Notes: generated from the letters alone by a model not told the origin. A DNA stretch of 22,430 bases from Ephemerocybe angulata (GCA_013368325.1 JAACJK010000249.1:1-22430); one strand, 5' to 3'; positions 11,325 to 20,653 are shown, counted from the stretch's first letter. A program made the numbers and translations.

Positions 11325-11354
11325 CGACATGATAGAAATGAATCCCACGAGCGG
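11325..11354 (+). repeat. Dispersed motif, copy 5
   Basis: CGACATGATAGAAATGAATC followed by CCACGAGCG. A minus-strand splice-donor-like word (CACGTACC on +) lies 25 bp upstream on +. Confidence 0.65.
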
Positions 11355-11420
11355 AGCCTGGGAGGCTGGCGAGATGACGAAAGACGAGTCGGGTACTGTG
11401 GGCGGTGGTTTGCACTAATA

Positions 11421-12308
11421 CATCTAGAGCTTTCAGAGCTGTGTCGAGGTGATTGAGTCAATCAAGCCAATGAAGGTATATAGCTTACCATATAGCTTCT
11501 GAGGTTGCAAAGTGCCGAGGAGGCTACAGGGTTATTGCGATGGAAGAACATCCTAGGAGTTAAGCCCCAACCCAGAGTACGTTGGGAACGATAGGCTCAC
11601 CTTGAATAAAGAAGAACCGCCGAAGAACTGGGTTGTGGGAAAGAATGGAAAGAGAGTGTACGGAATTGCCTCGTCGACATCGGGATGCGAACGGCGCAGG
11701 CGATGTCCTGCTCTAAGTCTCCCATCGGGCGTGCGTCTTCCTCCATCTTCTGGAGTCGCATTAGAACGATGAGGAGGCATATGAAATACATGTATTCAGC
11801 AGTCCGGTGTGGTATAGCATCGCAGTACAAGAAAGAGCATGACCAAATAGTGTTAACGCTGGGCTGGGGAGGACTCACCCGTTCCACCACCACTCGTAAT
11901 CATGTTGACCCGCCGTCACGTCCCTGCCCATCCGTCCACCCATCGTCGATGCCCGCTGCCACCCTCGTATCCCTGACCATCGCCCGATGTTATGACATTT
12001 ATTCTCAGACTCAGGTTGCAGAGGTTACATCGGGCTGTAACGAGAGCTTCCCACGCCCGTGAGCTCGGCGTCAAATGTTGTAAGTCCACATTCACCGACC
12101 CTAGGAATTGAGACTGACATTATATCACCACAGCGTCTAATACCAGACACCAATGAACCACCCTGTCCGCCGGTCACAGCAGGTCCAGCCGCGACTCCAG
12201 CGTCGGATGTGCATCCACCCTCCGATGTCCCATTTACATGACTCGCAGCCCGAGACCTGATCAAGTTCGCAGTCATGCTTCTCTCCTCATGCCACTGCGG
12301 GTCTACAG
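11421..12308. other. No gene recognised
   Basis: Overlapping open frames up to 125 residues exist on both strands (for example 11685-12062 +), but none has a recognisable motif, a clear start context or linked exons. I found no repeat, RNA gene or mobile-element end here. Confidence 0.5.
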
Positions 12309-13010
12309 CTATACGACACACACCGCTGATGATCTATAGTCTGAAGCAGTGGCGCACCTCTGACGATGTCCGCCGTTCATGACCATCTCTCTCGACGCCC
12401 ACCACCATGACACACACCTGGATCGACCCCGCCCTCGCGCTATCCACACCGTCACACCTATCGCCCTGCCGGCACCGTCTGCGTCCGTCCTTCGTTTAAG
12501 AATGACTGGGTCAACACCCGCCCGCTCGCCGTGCGCCGCCACCTGAGCCATCGCCCTGCCACCTACTAGCCTCTGCGCGCCCCACCACCGCGTCAGTCTT
12601 GCACACGCCGCTCGTAGACCCACGACCGAATCGACACCCTCGTCGTCCCATCGACCGCATCGCTGTGAACCTCCCTTCGCGTAGCCGTAGCCATACCTGC
12701 ATGTAATAGTTAGTAGTAGTCCCCATGGCCCCGCGTCGGGGACATACGGTCCCTCTGCGCGCCGGGTCAATAATGAAGGGGGGCGGAGAATGAAGCACCT
12801 AATTAAAAGGCCTTGAAAGGACGCTTTGTGAGCGCAAAACGGGGAAGCACAAGAAGGGATTTCAAAGCAGTGATAGTTACCTCTCACCGCAAAGCACCAC
12901 CGTGTAGCGCCACACCCCCCCTTCGAGCACACGAGGAACCCTTGACTCGATGCAAAGAAATGAATTATAGAGTCGTACTTAAACACACCTAATCGACCTT
13001 CCGACTCCAC
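12309..13010 (-). other. 233-codon open frame, doubtful gene
   Basis: This is the longest single open frame in the window. It begins inside the 3' end of the MPDU1-like pseudogene and runs downstream on the same strand. The product would be rich in Arg, Gly, Trp and Cys, with no domain I recognise. The opposite strand is C-rich (12.35-12.68 kb), which lowers stop frequency on this strand and can produce long frames by chance. It has no intron signals and its start overlaps another gene's tail. I keep it only because of its length and consider it probably non-coding. Confidence 0.15.
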
Positions 13011-13848
13011 TTCCTGCCTGTCGGAGTACCCGTCCTCGCAGGTGGGGTCCTAACACCACTCGCAATCGGCTCATACAACCCTCCAAGTGCTCTCTCTTTT
13101 CCGATGGAATCCGAGATCGGACGGAACCCCTCCCCAACCGTCCTAAGACCTTCCTCTCCTCGTGCTTCCCCCAGTACATGTACATCTGAGCAGCGAGGAC
13201 AGTGTTGAGGATGAGGGCGAGGAGGAGGCTGGACTGGACGAGCGGGTCGCCGACCTCCTGTGCGGTGAAGACGCGGGCGAGGCAGCCCAGGACCTGGGGG
13301 ACGACGGCGAAGGCGGAGAGCTGCCCCGTCGACTGTGCATGTGCGTTCTGGCGGATCTGCGGGAACTTGGAGATGAGGCTCAGCGGAAGCGTCGCGAGCG
13401 GGGCGAGTGCGAGGGTGTCCTTTGATATGACGCTGAGGGCGTAGGTGGTGCACACGGCGGCGACGGTGTCACGAGGAGCCGCGAGGACTTGAGTTTGTTG
13501 GGGATGGGCGAGTAGAGGATGATTAGGAAGGTGATGATGGTGATTTGGAGCGCGAGGAAGAGGTTCTCGCCGTAGGTGCTGAACGGGAAGGCGTTCCAGA
13601 CGCTATATGCGAGTGTGATAGCGTATGACAGCGTTTCAAGCACGTATGACGGTAGAGAGGGCCCTCGCGCGTTGATGACTGGGATAAATTCGTAAGAATA
13701 ATAGAGATGGAAAATGGCTGGGACGCACTGAGGAGGATCGACCACAATTCCGACTCCCAAAGCCTTCGATAGCGCATATTTCAGACAAGGAATGTCGCTA
13801 ACGTTCAAGTTTTCATCCAGGCTGGTGTAGCATTTGTAGAGCGACGGT
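12989..13848 (-). pseudogene. MPDU1-like (dolichol-P-mannose utilisation) pseudogene
   Basis: MPDU1 is an ER-membrane PQ-loop protein needed for use of dolichol-phosphate mannose and glucose in N-glycan and GPI assembly. Reading down the minus strand, matches to the family occur in order: TVAL (13848-13837), KCYTSL (13835-13818), NVSDIPCLKYALSKALGVGI, the LPSYVLETLSYAITLAYS segment, FPFSTYGENLFLALQ, LILYSPIPNKLKSSRL, the second PQ loop SKFPQIRQNAHAQSTGQLSA, LGCLARVFTAQEVGDPL and a basic tail RTPPARTGTPTGRKWSRKVD ending in TAG at 12989-12991. The segments sit in different frames, with breaks between TVAL and KCYTSL (13836), after KSSRLLVT (near 13465) and near 13140-13150. The first PQ loop is damaged: the usual GGS-x-x-K-x-PQ is reduced to DPPQ, and residues are missing after NAR. 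A 50-nt GTGCGT...CAG intron (13728-13679) may survive, but splicing it shifts the frame. The N-terminus upstream of TVAL is not found. Single-base breaks could be sequencing errors; the larger deletions are harder to explain that way. Confidence 0.85.
13679..13728 (-). other. Probable remnant intron in the MPDU1-like pseudogene
   Basis: On the minus strand this 50-nt segment starts GTGCGT, has a branch-like TTCTTACG 17 nt from its end and finishes CCCAG. It falls between the first PQ loop (PPQ) and INARG, where the homologous protein has only a few residues. Its length is not a multiple of three, so removing it puts the downstream family match out of frame, in line with loss of function. Confidence 0.5.
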
Positions 13849-14239
13849 GAGTACGGTCCAACTTCCAGGGTTCAAACTATTGTGAACTATACCTCTCCGA
13901 CGGTTGATACTCCAAGACCCTTCACAAACCAAGGCAGATTCTGTGGGATGGCTCGAACGGATGTTCATTGTTGCGGAATGCAGCAAAGATGTGTTGACGC
14001 CGTTGGGCATCATCACCGAGGCTGTGATGTATGCGGCTGCGAGGGCGCCATGAGAGCAGGGAGGAGCAAGGGATACCATGCCGCGTCACGCGATGCGATG
14101 ACGCACACGCTGCTGAGCGACGTCGTGGTCAGGAGCAAGCCATCGCCGATCCCGAGCCCGCCCGCATCTCAAATGGACATGGGAACCGACATCCCATTTC
14201 GGTCAGAGGCCTCGCGCAGCTTCGAGATAGCGTATTACG
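13849..14239. other. Upstream of the pseudogene, no gene recognised
   Basis: The N-terminal coding part and promoter of the MPDU1-like gene should lie here, but I see no further family match. Frames of 88 residues (-) and 170 residues (+, 13882-14394) overlap each other and have no recognisable motif. Confidence 0.45.
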
Positions 14240-14350
14240 AACACTGTAGTTCACAGTACTGTAGCACATTGTCATTCTGCTGCATTGCGTGTTCAAACAC
14301 TGTAGTTCGCGGTACTGTAGCACATCATCATTCTGCTGCATTGCATGTTC
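14240..14350. repeat. 56-bp tandem duplication
   Basis: Two adjacent copies, 14240-14294 and 14296-14350, share AACACTGTAGTTC, GTACTGTAGCACAT and CATTCTGCTGCATTGC, with about five or six substitutions. The period is 56 bp. Each copy contains two CTGTAG words. No function is evident. Confidence 0.9.
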
Positions 14351-15400
14351 ATACGTTCAGCCCCACGCTTCGCACGAGCCAAGACCAGCGCTAGTCCGAG
14401 GCTCAACGCTGGGCAACGACTTACCCCAATGGGTACGCCCTTCTCGCTACCACTCTAGCTGAGTTATTCCCAGATACACCCCATGATACCGCTTCCTCGA
14501 TAAACTTAGCCATACATCCCATTCTGGCCAGACGCGCTTCGTGCTCAATCGGGATGGCGATAAGTATGCTGCAAGTCCAGTGATACAAAATTATATCGTG
14601 GGCCGTAGTGCGTGATGATATATTAGAATGGGTCTGCACTGCATCGCCGATCATGTATCGAAGCCCGCTCCTCGTACGCGCAGCACCACCCCTTCGGGGC
14701 TCGGCGCAGAGCCAACGCGAAGCAACGCCTCACCCCGATACAGTGAGCGCACTCTGTTCTCGCATGTCCATCTCGAAATCTCACCTATGTACACACCTCT
14801 CACGCACTACTCTACCCACCCTTGCTGATATCTCTCCCTCGCACACTATCCACGCAATGGTGGAATCCGGCTAGGACACATACACTAAATGTAAGCAATA
14901 ACCAAGAGCTCGCAGAGGCCTAACAGGGAGGATTTGGACAAACGACAGCCCGGCAAAACACATTCAATTATGCTCGTACCGAGGACAGTCTATACATAGC
15001 TGTAACACATCAGAGCTCTATATCATAAATCAAGAATACAAACGTACATTTGCACGATCGCGCACATGCTATAGCCAGCTATTCACTCTTGATGGTCAAC
15101 AACAAAATCAATCCAAAACAATGAAATAAACTCACCCGTCATGTTCGGCACCGTACACCCAGCTCATGCGCTTCTGAGTGCGAGTCAGAACAATGATCCT
15201 CACACAGCAAATAATCAGATAGGCATGCACAGACACCTTCTCCATCGAGACGGGTCAGACGACACCCTCAAAACGCACGCGTAGCGCCGAGCCAAGAAAT
15301 ATGACGAGGGGGATGTACCTCAGCCACGGCCCGCAGGCATCACAGCCTGAGTAAAGAGCAAGCATGAGCGAGCAAATTTGTGTGAATGAACCTGGTGAAC
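14351..15400. other. No gene or repeat recognised
   Basis: All open frames are below 90 residues and overlap on several frames. I see no RNA gene, transposon terminus or tandem repeat in this stretch. Confidence 0.5.
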
Positions 15401-16300
15401 TTACTGATATCCGACGTGGGGACGCGAGTGCAACGACGGTACCTGGTGAGTAATAAGTACCAAGAATAAGTGGGACGATATGATGTAGGAAGCTGTAAGG
15501 ATAATGTTTAGCTCAGACGACGTGCTCGGGTAATTGTAAGAGTGCGTGCTGGCGTGGGGTGAACTCGGGGCAGAGGGGAGAAGGAGTACCGCGTCAACGT
15601 ACCGAATATTGCCGCCATCCATCGTCGTGCGCTGGCATTCCGGAAAAAGGAAGTATGCGTGAGCTCGTCGTGGTAGGGGAGGTCAATGTATAATGCTGAG
15701 CGTACCGATGTGTCTGTAATGGGTGAGGGGTGAGGAGCGACAGAGGCATGAGCACAGAGCGGGGATATGTTGAGCTCAACGGGGTGCGTATCTGGGTGCG
15801 ATGTCACCAGTCGCTAAGGCAGGTATAACTATGTGGAGGTCAGTTTCCGGCATGGCATGGAAAGTGCTCAAGGGACGTACGCACAGCGGCGAGCGCGCTG
15901 CGCTACAGCAACGACGAGACGAAGATGAGTGAGGTGAGTGATACAGAGAAAAAGACACCAGGAAGGCCGTCGTCACCGCCGTCGATGGCAACAGCGACGA
16001 CAGCGACGACACACAATAGAAAATGGACGGGAAAGGAAGGATGGAGGGAAACAGTATTGGGGGAAAGGAAAGAGCAGGTTGTGACATATAACCGGGTGAG
16101 AGAGTGACATGATGTGCCCGCCATCAGTCACATTCGGTGCGGGATGTTGAATCCGGTGAACGGACTTAGCGGGGAACGATATCTCATCGGAGGGCAGACT
16201 ATGTTGTCCTCGCAACTGGGTATCTCGGAAATGAGTCGGAGATGGCAAGGTGTGATGAACAGGTGAAGGAGAAATCAACAACTATTCTTAACGTGTAAAT
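15401..16300. other. No gene recognised, purine-rich + strand in part
   Basis: Minus-strand frames of about 100 residues (15508-15807, 15776-16087, 15973-16281) are Ser/Pro/His/Leu-rich, reflecting a G+A-rich + strand at 15.90-16.11 kb rather than a recognisable protein. Words like minus-strand splice donors (ACGTAC) occur at 15595, 15702 and 15877. A 9-bp tandem pair (ACAGCGACG) is near 15990. Confidence 0.4.
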
Positions 16301-16501
16301 AGATTCTTAAACGATGGCGACACACCCGCTGCCATCAACCTTACACCCTCCGTCGATGAGCCTACGCAGTCAACACGCAGCTGTCTCCAGTCTCTCCTAC
16401 TCGGATTCGACTTTAATTGCGGTCAATGAGTGCTTGGATCGCAATCCCAATATCGTCGTTATGTAAATACTAAGTACATTATTATGTACTGGTATTGATG
16501 T
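16301..16501. other. Short gene-free stretch
   Basis: Nothing recognised. It lies downstream of the candidate minus-strand frames at 16502-17136. Confidence 0.4.
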
Positions 16502-16702
16502 TTACACGCGCAGGATAGCCTCGTCGAGGGATAGAATTCCGCCGGCCGAGTGACGTTCAGTCGCTGGTGCATAGCCCCAGCAGAAGTCAACCACACACCC
16601 GGTGTGGTCCACCCCCACGTAGTTTATGCGCTCCATTTCGTCGTCATTGCTTTGAGACAACGTATCTAATTCGACGTATTGAGGTGTCGTCGAGGGCGCC
16701 AT
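16502..16702 (-). CDS. Short hypothetical protein (66 codons)
   Basis: A complete ATG-to-TAA frame starting MAPSTTPQYVELD and ending in AILRV. The sequence is acidic in its first third (SQSNDDEME), then has YVGVDHTGCVVDFCWGY. It shows no low-complexity bias, so it reads more like a real protein than most frames here. It starts 31 bp beyond the stop of the spliced candidate on the same strand. No AG acceptor in the intervening bases would join the two, so it would be a separate gene or a decayed 3' portion. No family is recognised. Part of it (16524-16550) overlaps a weak match to the dispersed motif. Confidence 0.25.
   Translation of the reverse strand: MAPSTTPQYVELDTLSQSNDDEMERINYVGVDHTGCVVDFCWGYAPATERHSAGGILSLDEAILRV
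16524..16550 (+). repeat. Dispersed motif, weak copy 6
   Basis: TCGAGGGATAGAATTCCGCC followed by GGCCGAG resembles CGAGACGATAGAATCCGTCCGGCGAG. It lies inside the short minus-strand frame and may be coincidence. Confidence 0.35.
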
Positions 16703-16732
16703 ACGTGAGATGAGAGGAGATGAATTGATACA

Positions 16733-17136
16733 TCACGATTCGTTAATTACTTCGTAGTCTAGCGTAGGGTACTTGGATAACTGCGCGTGAGTCAGCCTGA
16801 GTCCGTTAGCGAGGTACGTACGTGCACGAGACCTCCATCGCTGATTTGAATGAGTTCGAGGTGGTGAGGATACACGGTCCATTTCGACTTGTGAGACGGG
16901 GATCCATGGGGTCGGTTATGGCAAATCCACCGATTTCCTATGCTCCAGGTTAGCATATTCGCATGGATGTGGAGGCGTGAAAACAGGTGTGAGACATACC
17001 GGTTTAAGTCCCCGGGGATGTCATCTCGCATGCAGAGATGTTCCGGGTAGACAGGGCGCGGGCGTGAGCTTGGGACATTGCTCGGGGTAAAGCGCAGGAG
17101 TAGCGAGTGGGCGTTCAAGGAGATGTGTCCCGACAT
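16733..17136 (-). CDS. Hypothetical small spliced gene
   Basis: The frame opens at ATG 17136 (MSGHISLNAHSLLLRFTP). A 41-nt intron at 16821-16781 has donor GTACGT, branch CTAAC or CTGAC and acceptor GCGCAG. Removing it joins ISDGGLVH to LSKYPTLDYEVINES and a TGA at 16735-16733, keeping the frame. A second donor, GTATGT (16999), is followed by GCTAAC. Its natural acceptor CATAG at 16938 would lead to an early stop, whereas GGAG at 16943 (57 nt, in frame) or retention keeps the frame open. The product is 101 or 120 residues depending on that choice. It has one WICHNRPHG and one KWTVYPHHLELIQISDGG segment, no evident signal peptide or membrane span, and no family I recognise. Two intron signatures on the same strand are the main support. 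Confidence 0.35.
16781..16821 (-). other. Predicted 41-nt intron
   Basis: On the minus strand it runs GTACGTACCTCGCTAAC...CTGACTCACGCGCAG, with a consensus donor, branch site and acceptor. The joined reading frame continues for 15 codons to a stop. Confidence 0.4.
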
Positions 17137-17282
17137 TTGGACTTTGTACCATTATGGTATGTCCCCTGTTAGTTCTTCGACGGGATATCTTGGCGTGCAG
17201 ATCATATATCTGTGCGTTTTTAATATATTCAAATTATGTTAATTGAGCCTTTCGATACTTATCACTGTGCTTGATTACAGTG

Positions 17283-17315
17283 CCGGTCGCGGGATAAATT
17301 TCTATCGTCTCGGCA
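17283..17315 (-). repeat. Dispersed motif, copy 7 (inverted)
   Basis: On + it reads GGTCGCGGGATAAATTTCTA then TCGTCTCGG, the reverse complement of the family core. It pairs with the copy at 21521-21550. Confidence 0.75.
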
Positions 17316-17407
17316 CGTTGTGGATACACCAAGCACCCCTCTCCACCCCCAGTACATCCTTCAACCAAACTTCCCCTTGACGACTCACCAGCTCATTCCT
17401 CAAGGTC

Positions 17408-17437
17408 GCTTGCCGGACGAATTTCTATCATCTCGCT
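17408..17437 (-). repeat. Dispersed motif, copy 8 (inverted)
   Basis: On + it reads CGCTTGCCGGACGAATTTCT then ATCATCTCG. It pairs with the copy at 21400-21430. Confidence 0.75.
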
Positions 17438-17445
17438 TCCCCTTC

Positions 17446-17701
17446 GCCGGTGCGTCTCTCTCTCGCTTGTACCCACCTCTCTCCTCCCTCTGGCGTATAT
17501 TGCGCTCGCGATCGCCGCACGTTGTTGCGTCGTCCGTCTTCTCTGATGTGTAGGAAGGGCGAGTGCATCGTCCCTTGAAGTACGGCGAAGGGTCGGTGGT
17601 TTATATCGACAGTTCATGTATAGAATATCAAAGTTAATACATTATTCAATGGTGATAGTGTGATGTCCCGTCTCGTTTCCAGTTATATGACTAGTCCTCC
17701 G
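17446..17701. other. Short gene-free stretch
   Basis: Overlapping frames of about 75 residues on both strands, with no motif recognised. Confidence 0.4.
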
Positions 17702-17765
17702 CTAGTCTGTAATATGGATGTCTATGTGAGTACCATTAAAATTAAATTTGATTGAAATTTTTGCC

Positions 17766-17960
17766 CTACCGACTGACTGTGAATTCACTGAATCGCGAAC
17801 ACATGTGAGCAAAGTCAAATAACTCGCGGTACAGCAAGCCAAACCCATCAAATGTGTAGTACAGCCATTCGCGTAGCCACAGCTCACGAAACATGCCCAG
17901 AAGATACAAATACTCAAATTGACCAACTCCACCAGGGTCATACAAAGTCAACAAAACCAA
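17766..17960 (-). other. Aromatic-rich open frame, possible exon
   Basis: On the minus strand this frame reads LYDPGGVGQFEYLYLLGMF, then a Trp/Tyr/Phe/Leu-rich stretch (REWLYYTFDGFGLLYREL) and ends SRFSEFTVSR. The composition is unlike the low-complexity frames elsewhere and would suit an exon of a globular or membrane protein, but I recognise no family. The listed start is not an ATG. A GTAGGG word just after SR could be a weak donor. Another frame (17702-17941) overlaps it completely, so this call is tentative. Confidence 0.2.
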
Positions 17961-18986
17961 GTCTATTCATTTCATACGATGTATATCAGATTATCAGGCC
18001 AACATCCTACATATCTACATCGTGCGACACACAGTAATACCCGGACCACGAGATCTCAAGAAATAGTCATCATCGCCGCCCACTAAACTCATCGCGAGCT
18101 CGCGTGTATCATTCAGAGTTGAAAGAGCTATTCTGATTTTGCACGCACAGCTTGAGCGCGCATTTTGTCGAATATGGGTCGCGCTTTTCAGAACTCGAAG
18201 TATACGACATACAGAGCATGGTAAGCTGGAATAGATGTTCAATGGGGCGCCCGAGACGACTATTCCGAGCCTGACTTTCGTGACTATGGTGTGTACGGGT
18301 CATTACGCCTGCTCCCAGCGTATATACGCGTGATATTCCGTCGCGAGTGTTATCACGCCGGATTTCTAGAATCGCTTCGCGAGTATCTAACTGCGAATAT
18401 TGCGTGCCGAACTGCGAGTGTGCATGCACAGAAATGAAAGGACACAACTGCTGGAGGCTCGAGTTCCCAGATGCTTTAGACTGAGCTCTCGGGCGAGATA
18501 TCATTATTTGCGTTTCGAATTATCAGGATAATTGATTCAATCCACCCAACTTCTAGGTAATACTACTGACCATAGAGTACTCCACTAACATCGTTCTGAG
18601 AATTTACGATAATAGGTGCGCGAATTATCCCACCTCGATGGACTCAACTCTTCGTGCTATTGTACATTCTGCCGCATATATATAAGCTCGTACGATATGT
18701 ACCACAGCTGAGTTTGCCTCGAACTCACAAGTCCAATTTTCCTCGAGACTGCCCCACAGAGTTCAATGCGCACATACTTTGCCATGACTCGCCGACAACT
18801 CAAATGAAAGGGAATATATTAAATATGGGGTATACTTTAATATAAATACACATTCCGAGCGCCCACACAAACCATCAAGCAACTGACAGAGGCCGCACGC
18901 ACGTCTGATTCCGTGATCTGGAAGAGCAGTGCTCGACCTGTCTCGAGCAATGGGCCGAGTCCAAAAAGCATGCCTCACACACTTGG
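17961..18986. other. No gene recognised
   Basis: The largest frame is 131 residues (18109-18504, -) and has no recognisable motif. The DNA under it contains several variants of GCGAGTRT, including GCGAGTGTTATC and GCGAGTATCTA, giving a loosely repetitive texture. Confidence 0.4.
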
Positions 18987-19070
18987 TGCGGGAGGAGCAG
19001 CTCGGTCCGAAGGCGGTCAGTAAGTTATTCACTTTCTCTGCGCAGTGGACATGGCGAGATACGATGGTCT
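18987..19070 (+). repeat. Degenerate direct repeat, copy 1
   Basis: The segment TCCGAAGGCGG...AAGTTATTC...TTTCTCT...GTGGACATGGCGAGATACGATGGTCT recurs about 331 bp downstream with substitutions and small gaps. Confidence 0.7.
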
Positions 19071-19316
19071 ATTAGAAATAGCCACACTCTAGAGGCTGGA
19101 GTACTGATATATATTTATGTAGGTAGGAGGTCGCTTGGTCGGGTAACTCACGGTCCAGTGGTCCCCGCTTTCCCAATCACCGGAGTTGCGGGATTGGACT
19201 TGCATTTTCGCTTGAGGGCCTGACGTTTGACGTGAGTTACGCTATCACGTACATACACAGTGTGGGACTGTGATAAGGACTTTTGTCAAGCCCAAACACA
19301 TCGTTCGTGAGCAGAC

Positions 19317-19399
19317 GGCGGTGAGGAGCATTGGGATTCGAAGGCGCGGAGGGAGTTATTTAATGTCTCTAGGTGGACGTGGTGAGATGCGATTGTCTG
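19317..19399 (+). repeat. Degenerate direct repeat, copy 2
   Basis: TTCGAAGGCGC...GAGTTATTT...TGTCTCT...GTGGACGTGGTGAGATGCGATTGTCT aligns with 18987-19070. Most differences between the two are transitions (A/G, C/T). Confidence 0.7.
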
Positions 19400-19918
19400 G
19401 TGTGCTTGGACGGACTGTAGAGAAATAATATCCGTAGTTTTTACCTAGATACGAGGACCTCCATTGGTCCGACACCTCACATTGCGCGCTCAATCGTGTT
19501 AAAATCAAATCTATTATCCCCGTCGTATTCAATTGACTCGGATGGTGTGTCACTAGATAGGGTAATACTTTAGCGTATATCTCGTCATACACGGGAGATA
19601 TACGCTCGACATGAGCCTCCAAACGCCCACGCGGGTTTCGTGCCAAGACGATGCCATCCAAATTCCTTCAGATTTCCGAATGTGGACATATGTAATATAT
19701 CGTCTATTTTAATCGAGAAAAGTGCCTAAACGCCACATGTGACAGATTGCCTTGAATTATAGAACATCTCGCACGACGTACAGCAAGGATAGCACACTGA
19801 ATTAGACTCGCACACATTTCGCATGTAAGCGCTCGGGCGCCTATTTGGAAAGCTTCATGTGTCGTGCCTGGGCAACCGGTAATCACCTCACGTAAATCAC
19901 AAATTCTCGGAGTTATCC

Positions 19919-19938
19919 TGTGCTGGCTATCCAGCACA
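19919..19938. other. Perfect 8-bp hairpin
   Basis: TGTGCTGG and CCAGCACA pair perfectly around a CTAT loop. It lies 22 bp before the larger palindrome at 19961-20010. Confidence 0.85.
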
Positions 19939-19960
19939 AAGACACCCGAGCCGCGACCCG

Positions 19961-20010
19961 AAGTCCAACCATAATTCTGCATCCGGAATTCCGGATGCGA
20001 TGTTGGACTT
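19961..20010. other. 50-bp nested palindrome
   Basis: The centre GCATCCGGAATTCCGGATGC (19979-19998) is a perfect 20-bp palindrome. Outside it, AAGTCCAAC (19961-19969) pairs with GTTGGACTT (20002-20010). The two stems are separated by an asymmetric internal loop (CATAATTCT versus GAT). Confidence 0.9.
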
Positions 20011-20159
20011 TGGGATGTTACGCTCACTCTCTCAACGGAATCTGTACTCTAAAAATTTCAAATTTTACGTATACAACCGAGGCTGTAGGCAACGCCACTC
20101 TGCTTGATGAGCTTAATACGGCGAAGTCAGAATTAATGTCAACAGAGGCACCGACGTGA

Positions 20160-20640
20160 CGTACTTACTGTTCGAGCGAACCCGGCATGCTAAATAGGCT
20201 TTGATGGAATTAGTGGCCCACCGAGTGAGGGATATCTGGATCTACGGGGACTGGAATCAGCGACATTCGGGCGCTCGGAAGTCGAAAATGGAATACTTAC
20301 CGAAATATGAGGGATATGACGCTGGCGAGAGGGTCAGCATCAAACTCAGTGTTGAAAAAACAGAGGACGTACGATGAGAGAGCGATGGTGGCGGCTGAGT
20401 GCGAGAATTCCGCATTTGGGAGTCGTGTGCGGTGTGACGAGATCGGCGTGCGGGAGGGCGGAATGAAGATGGTGAGAAATGTTAGACCGACCCGAAGATC
20501 CGTGAGGCATGGCTGGGGGTTCAATCAATTCAGCGATGTATTTTGGGACGACACGTACGATATCTTGCCCAAATCTGCGAACCCAATTGGGACATGAGCA
20601 AATGGGAACCATGTCAAAGCAACGGGCTTACCGACGTCGA
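20160..20640. other. No gene recognised, splice-donor-like words on minus strand
   Basis: Open frames reach 96 residues on + and 88 on -, and they overlap each other. On the minus strand GGTAAGY words occur near 20294 and 20628, the spacing expected in intron-rich fungal genes, but I could not link exons. Confidence 0.4.
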
Positions 20641-20653
20641 AAATGCGAACACA

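Larger units (their letters stand above)
10421..11420. other. Gene-free stretch with clustered dispersed motif
   Basis: No convincing coding region. The main content is five copies of the GATAGAAATTCATCCG-type motif, annotated separately, at spacings of roughly 110-260 bp. Several minus-strand GGTACGTA or CGTACGT words, which look like fungal splice donors, lie close to them. The short open frames (60-98 residues) show no family resemblance. Confidence 0.55.
17259..17445 (+). repeat. Inverted-repeat arm, partner at 21398-21571
   Basis: Read on +, this segment aligns with the reverse complement of 21398-21571. Shared blocks include ACAGTGCCGGTCGCGG, ATTTCTATCGTC, GACGACTCACC and CCTCAAGGTCGC followed by TTGCCGGACG versus TCGCCGGACG. 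Identity is roughly three quarters by eye. Each arm contains two copies of the dispersed motif about 125 bp apart, so the arm is internally repetitive. Confidence 0.85.
19356..20027 (-). other. Two in-phase open frames, possible decayed gene
   Basis: Frames at 20027-19704 (107 codons) and 19661-19356 (101 codons) are in the same phase on the minus strand and are separated by only two in-frame stops (TAG at 19706-19704, TGA at 19670-19668). The first contains TPRICDLREVITGCPGTTHE and ends HVAFRHFSRLK. The second contains LARNPRGRLEAHVERISPVY then DEIYAKVLPYLVTHHPSQL. The composition looks protein-like, but no family is recognised. It could be a pseudogene, two exons with a missed intron, or chance. 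Both listed starts may be non-ATG. Confidence 0.25.

Noticed and set aside
12309..13010. 233-codon minus-strand frame as a real gene
   Set aside because: It starts inside the pseudogene's tail, has odd Arg/Gly/Trp/Cys composition and lies opposite a C-rich strand that lowers stop frequency. It is kept only as a doubtful open frame.
13400..13500. Explaining the frame change after KSSRLLVT as an intron
   Set aside because: The two frames abut with only one or two bases out of place and no room for an intron, so it is an indel or a sequencing error.
13882..14394. 170-codon plus-strand frame
   Set aside because: It overlaps the upstream part of the pseudogene, spans the 56-bp tandem duplication and has no recognisable motif.
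15508..16281. Ser/Pro/Leu-rich minus-strand frames of about 100 codons
   Set aside because: Their composition mirrors the purine-rich + strand, they overlap one another in different frames, and I could not link them through introns.
16502..16780. Joining the spliced candidate at 16733-17136 to the 66-codon frame downstream as one gene
   Set aside because: There is no AG acceptor between the TGA at 16733 and the ATG at 16702, and the trial donor/acceptor pairs I tried gave early stops.
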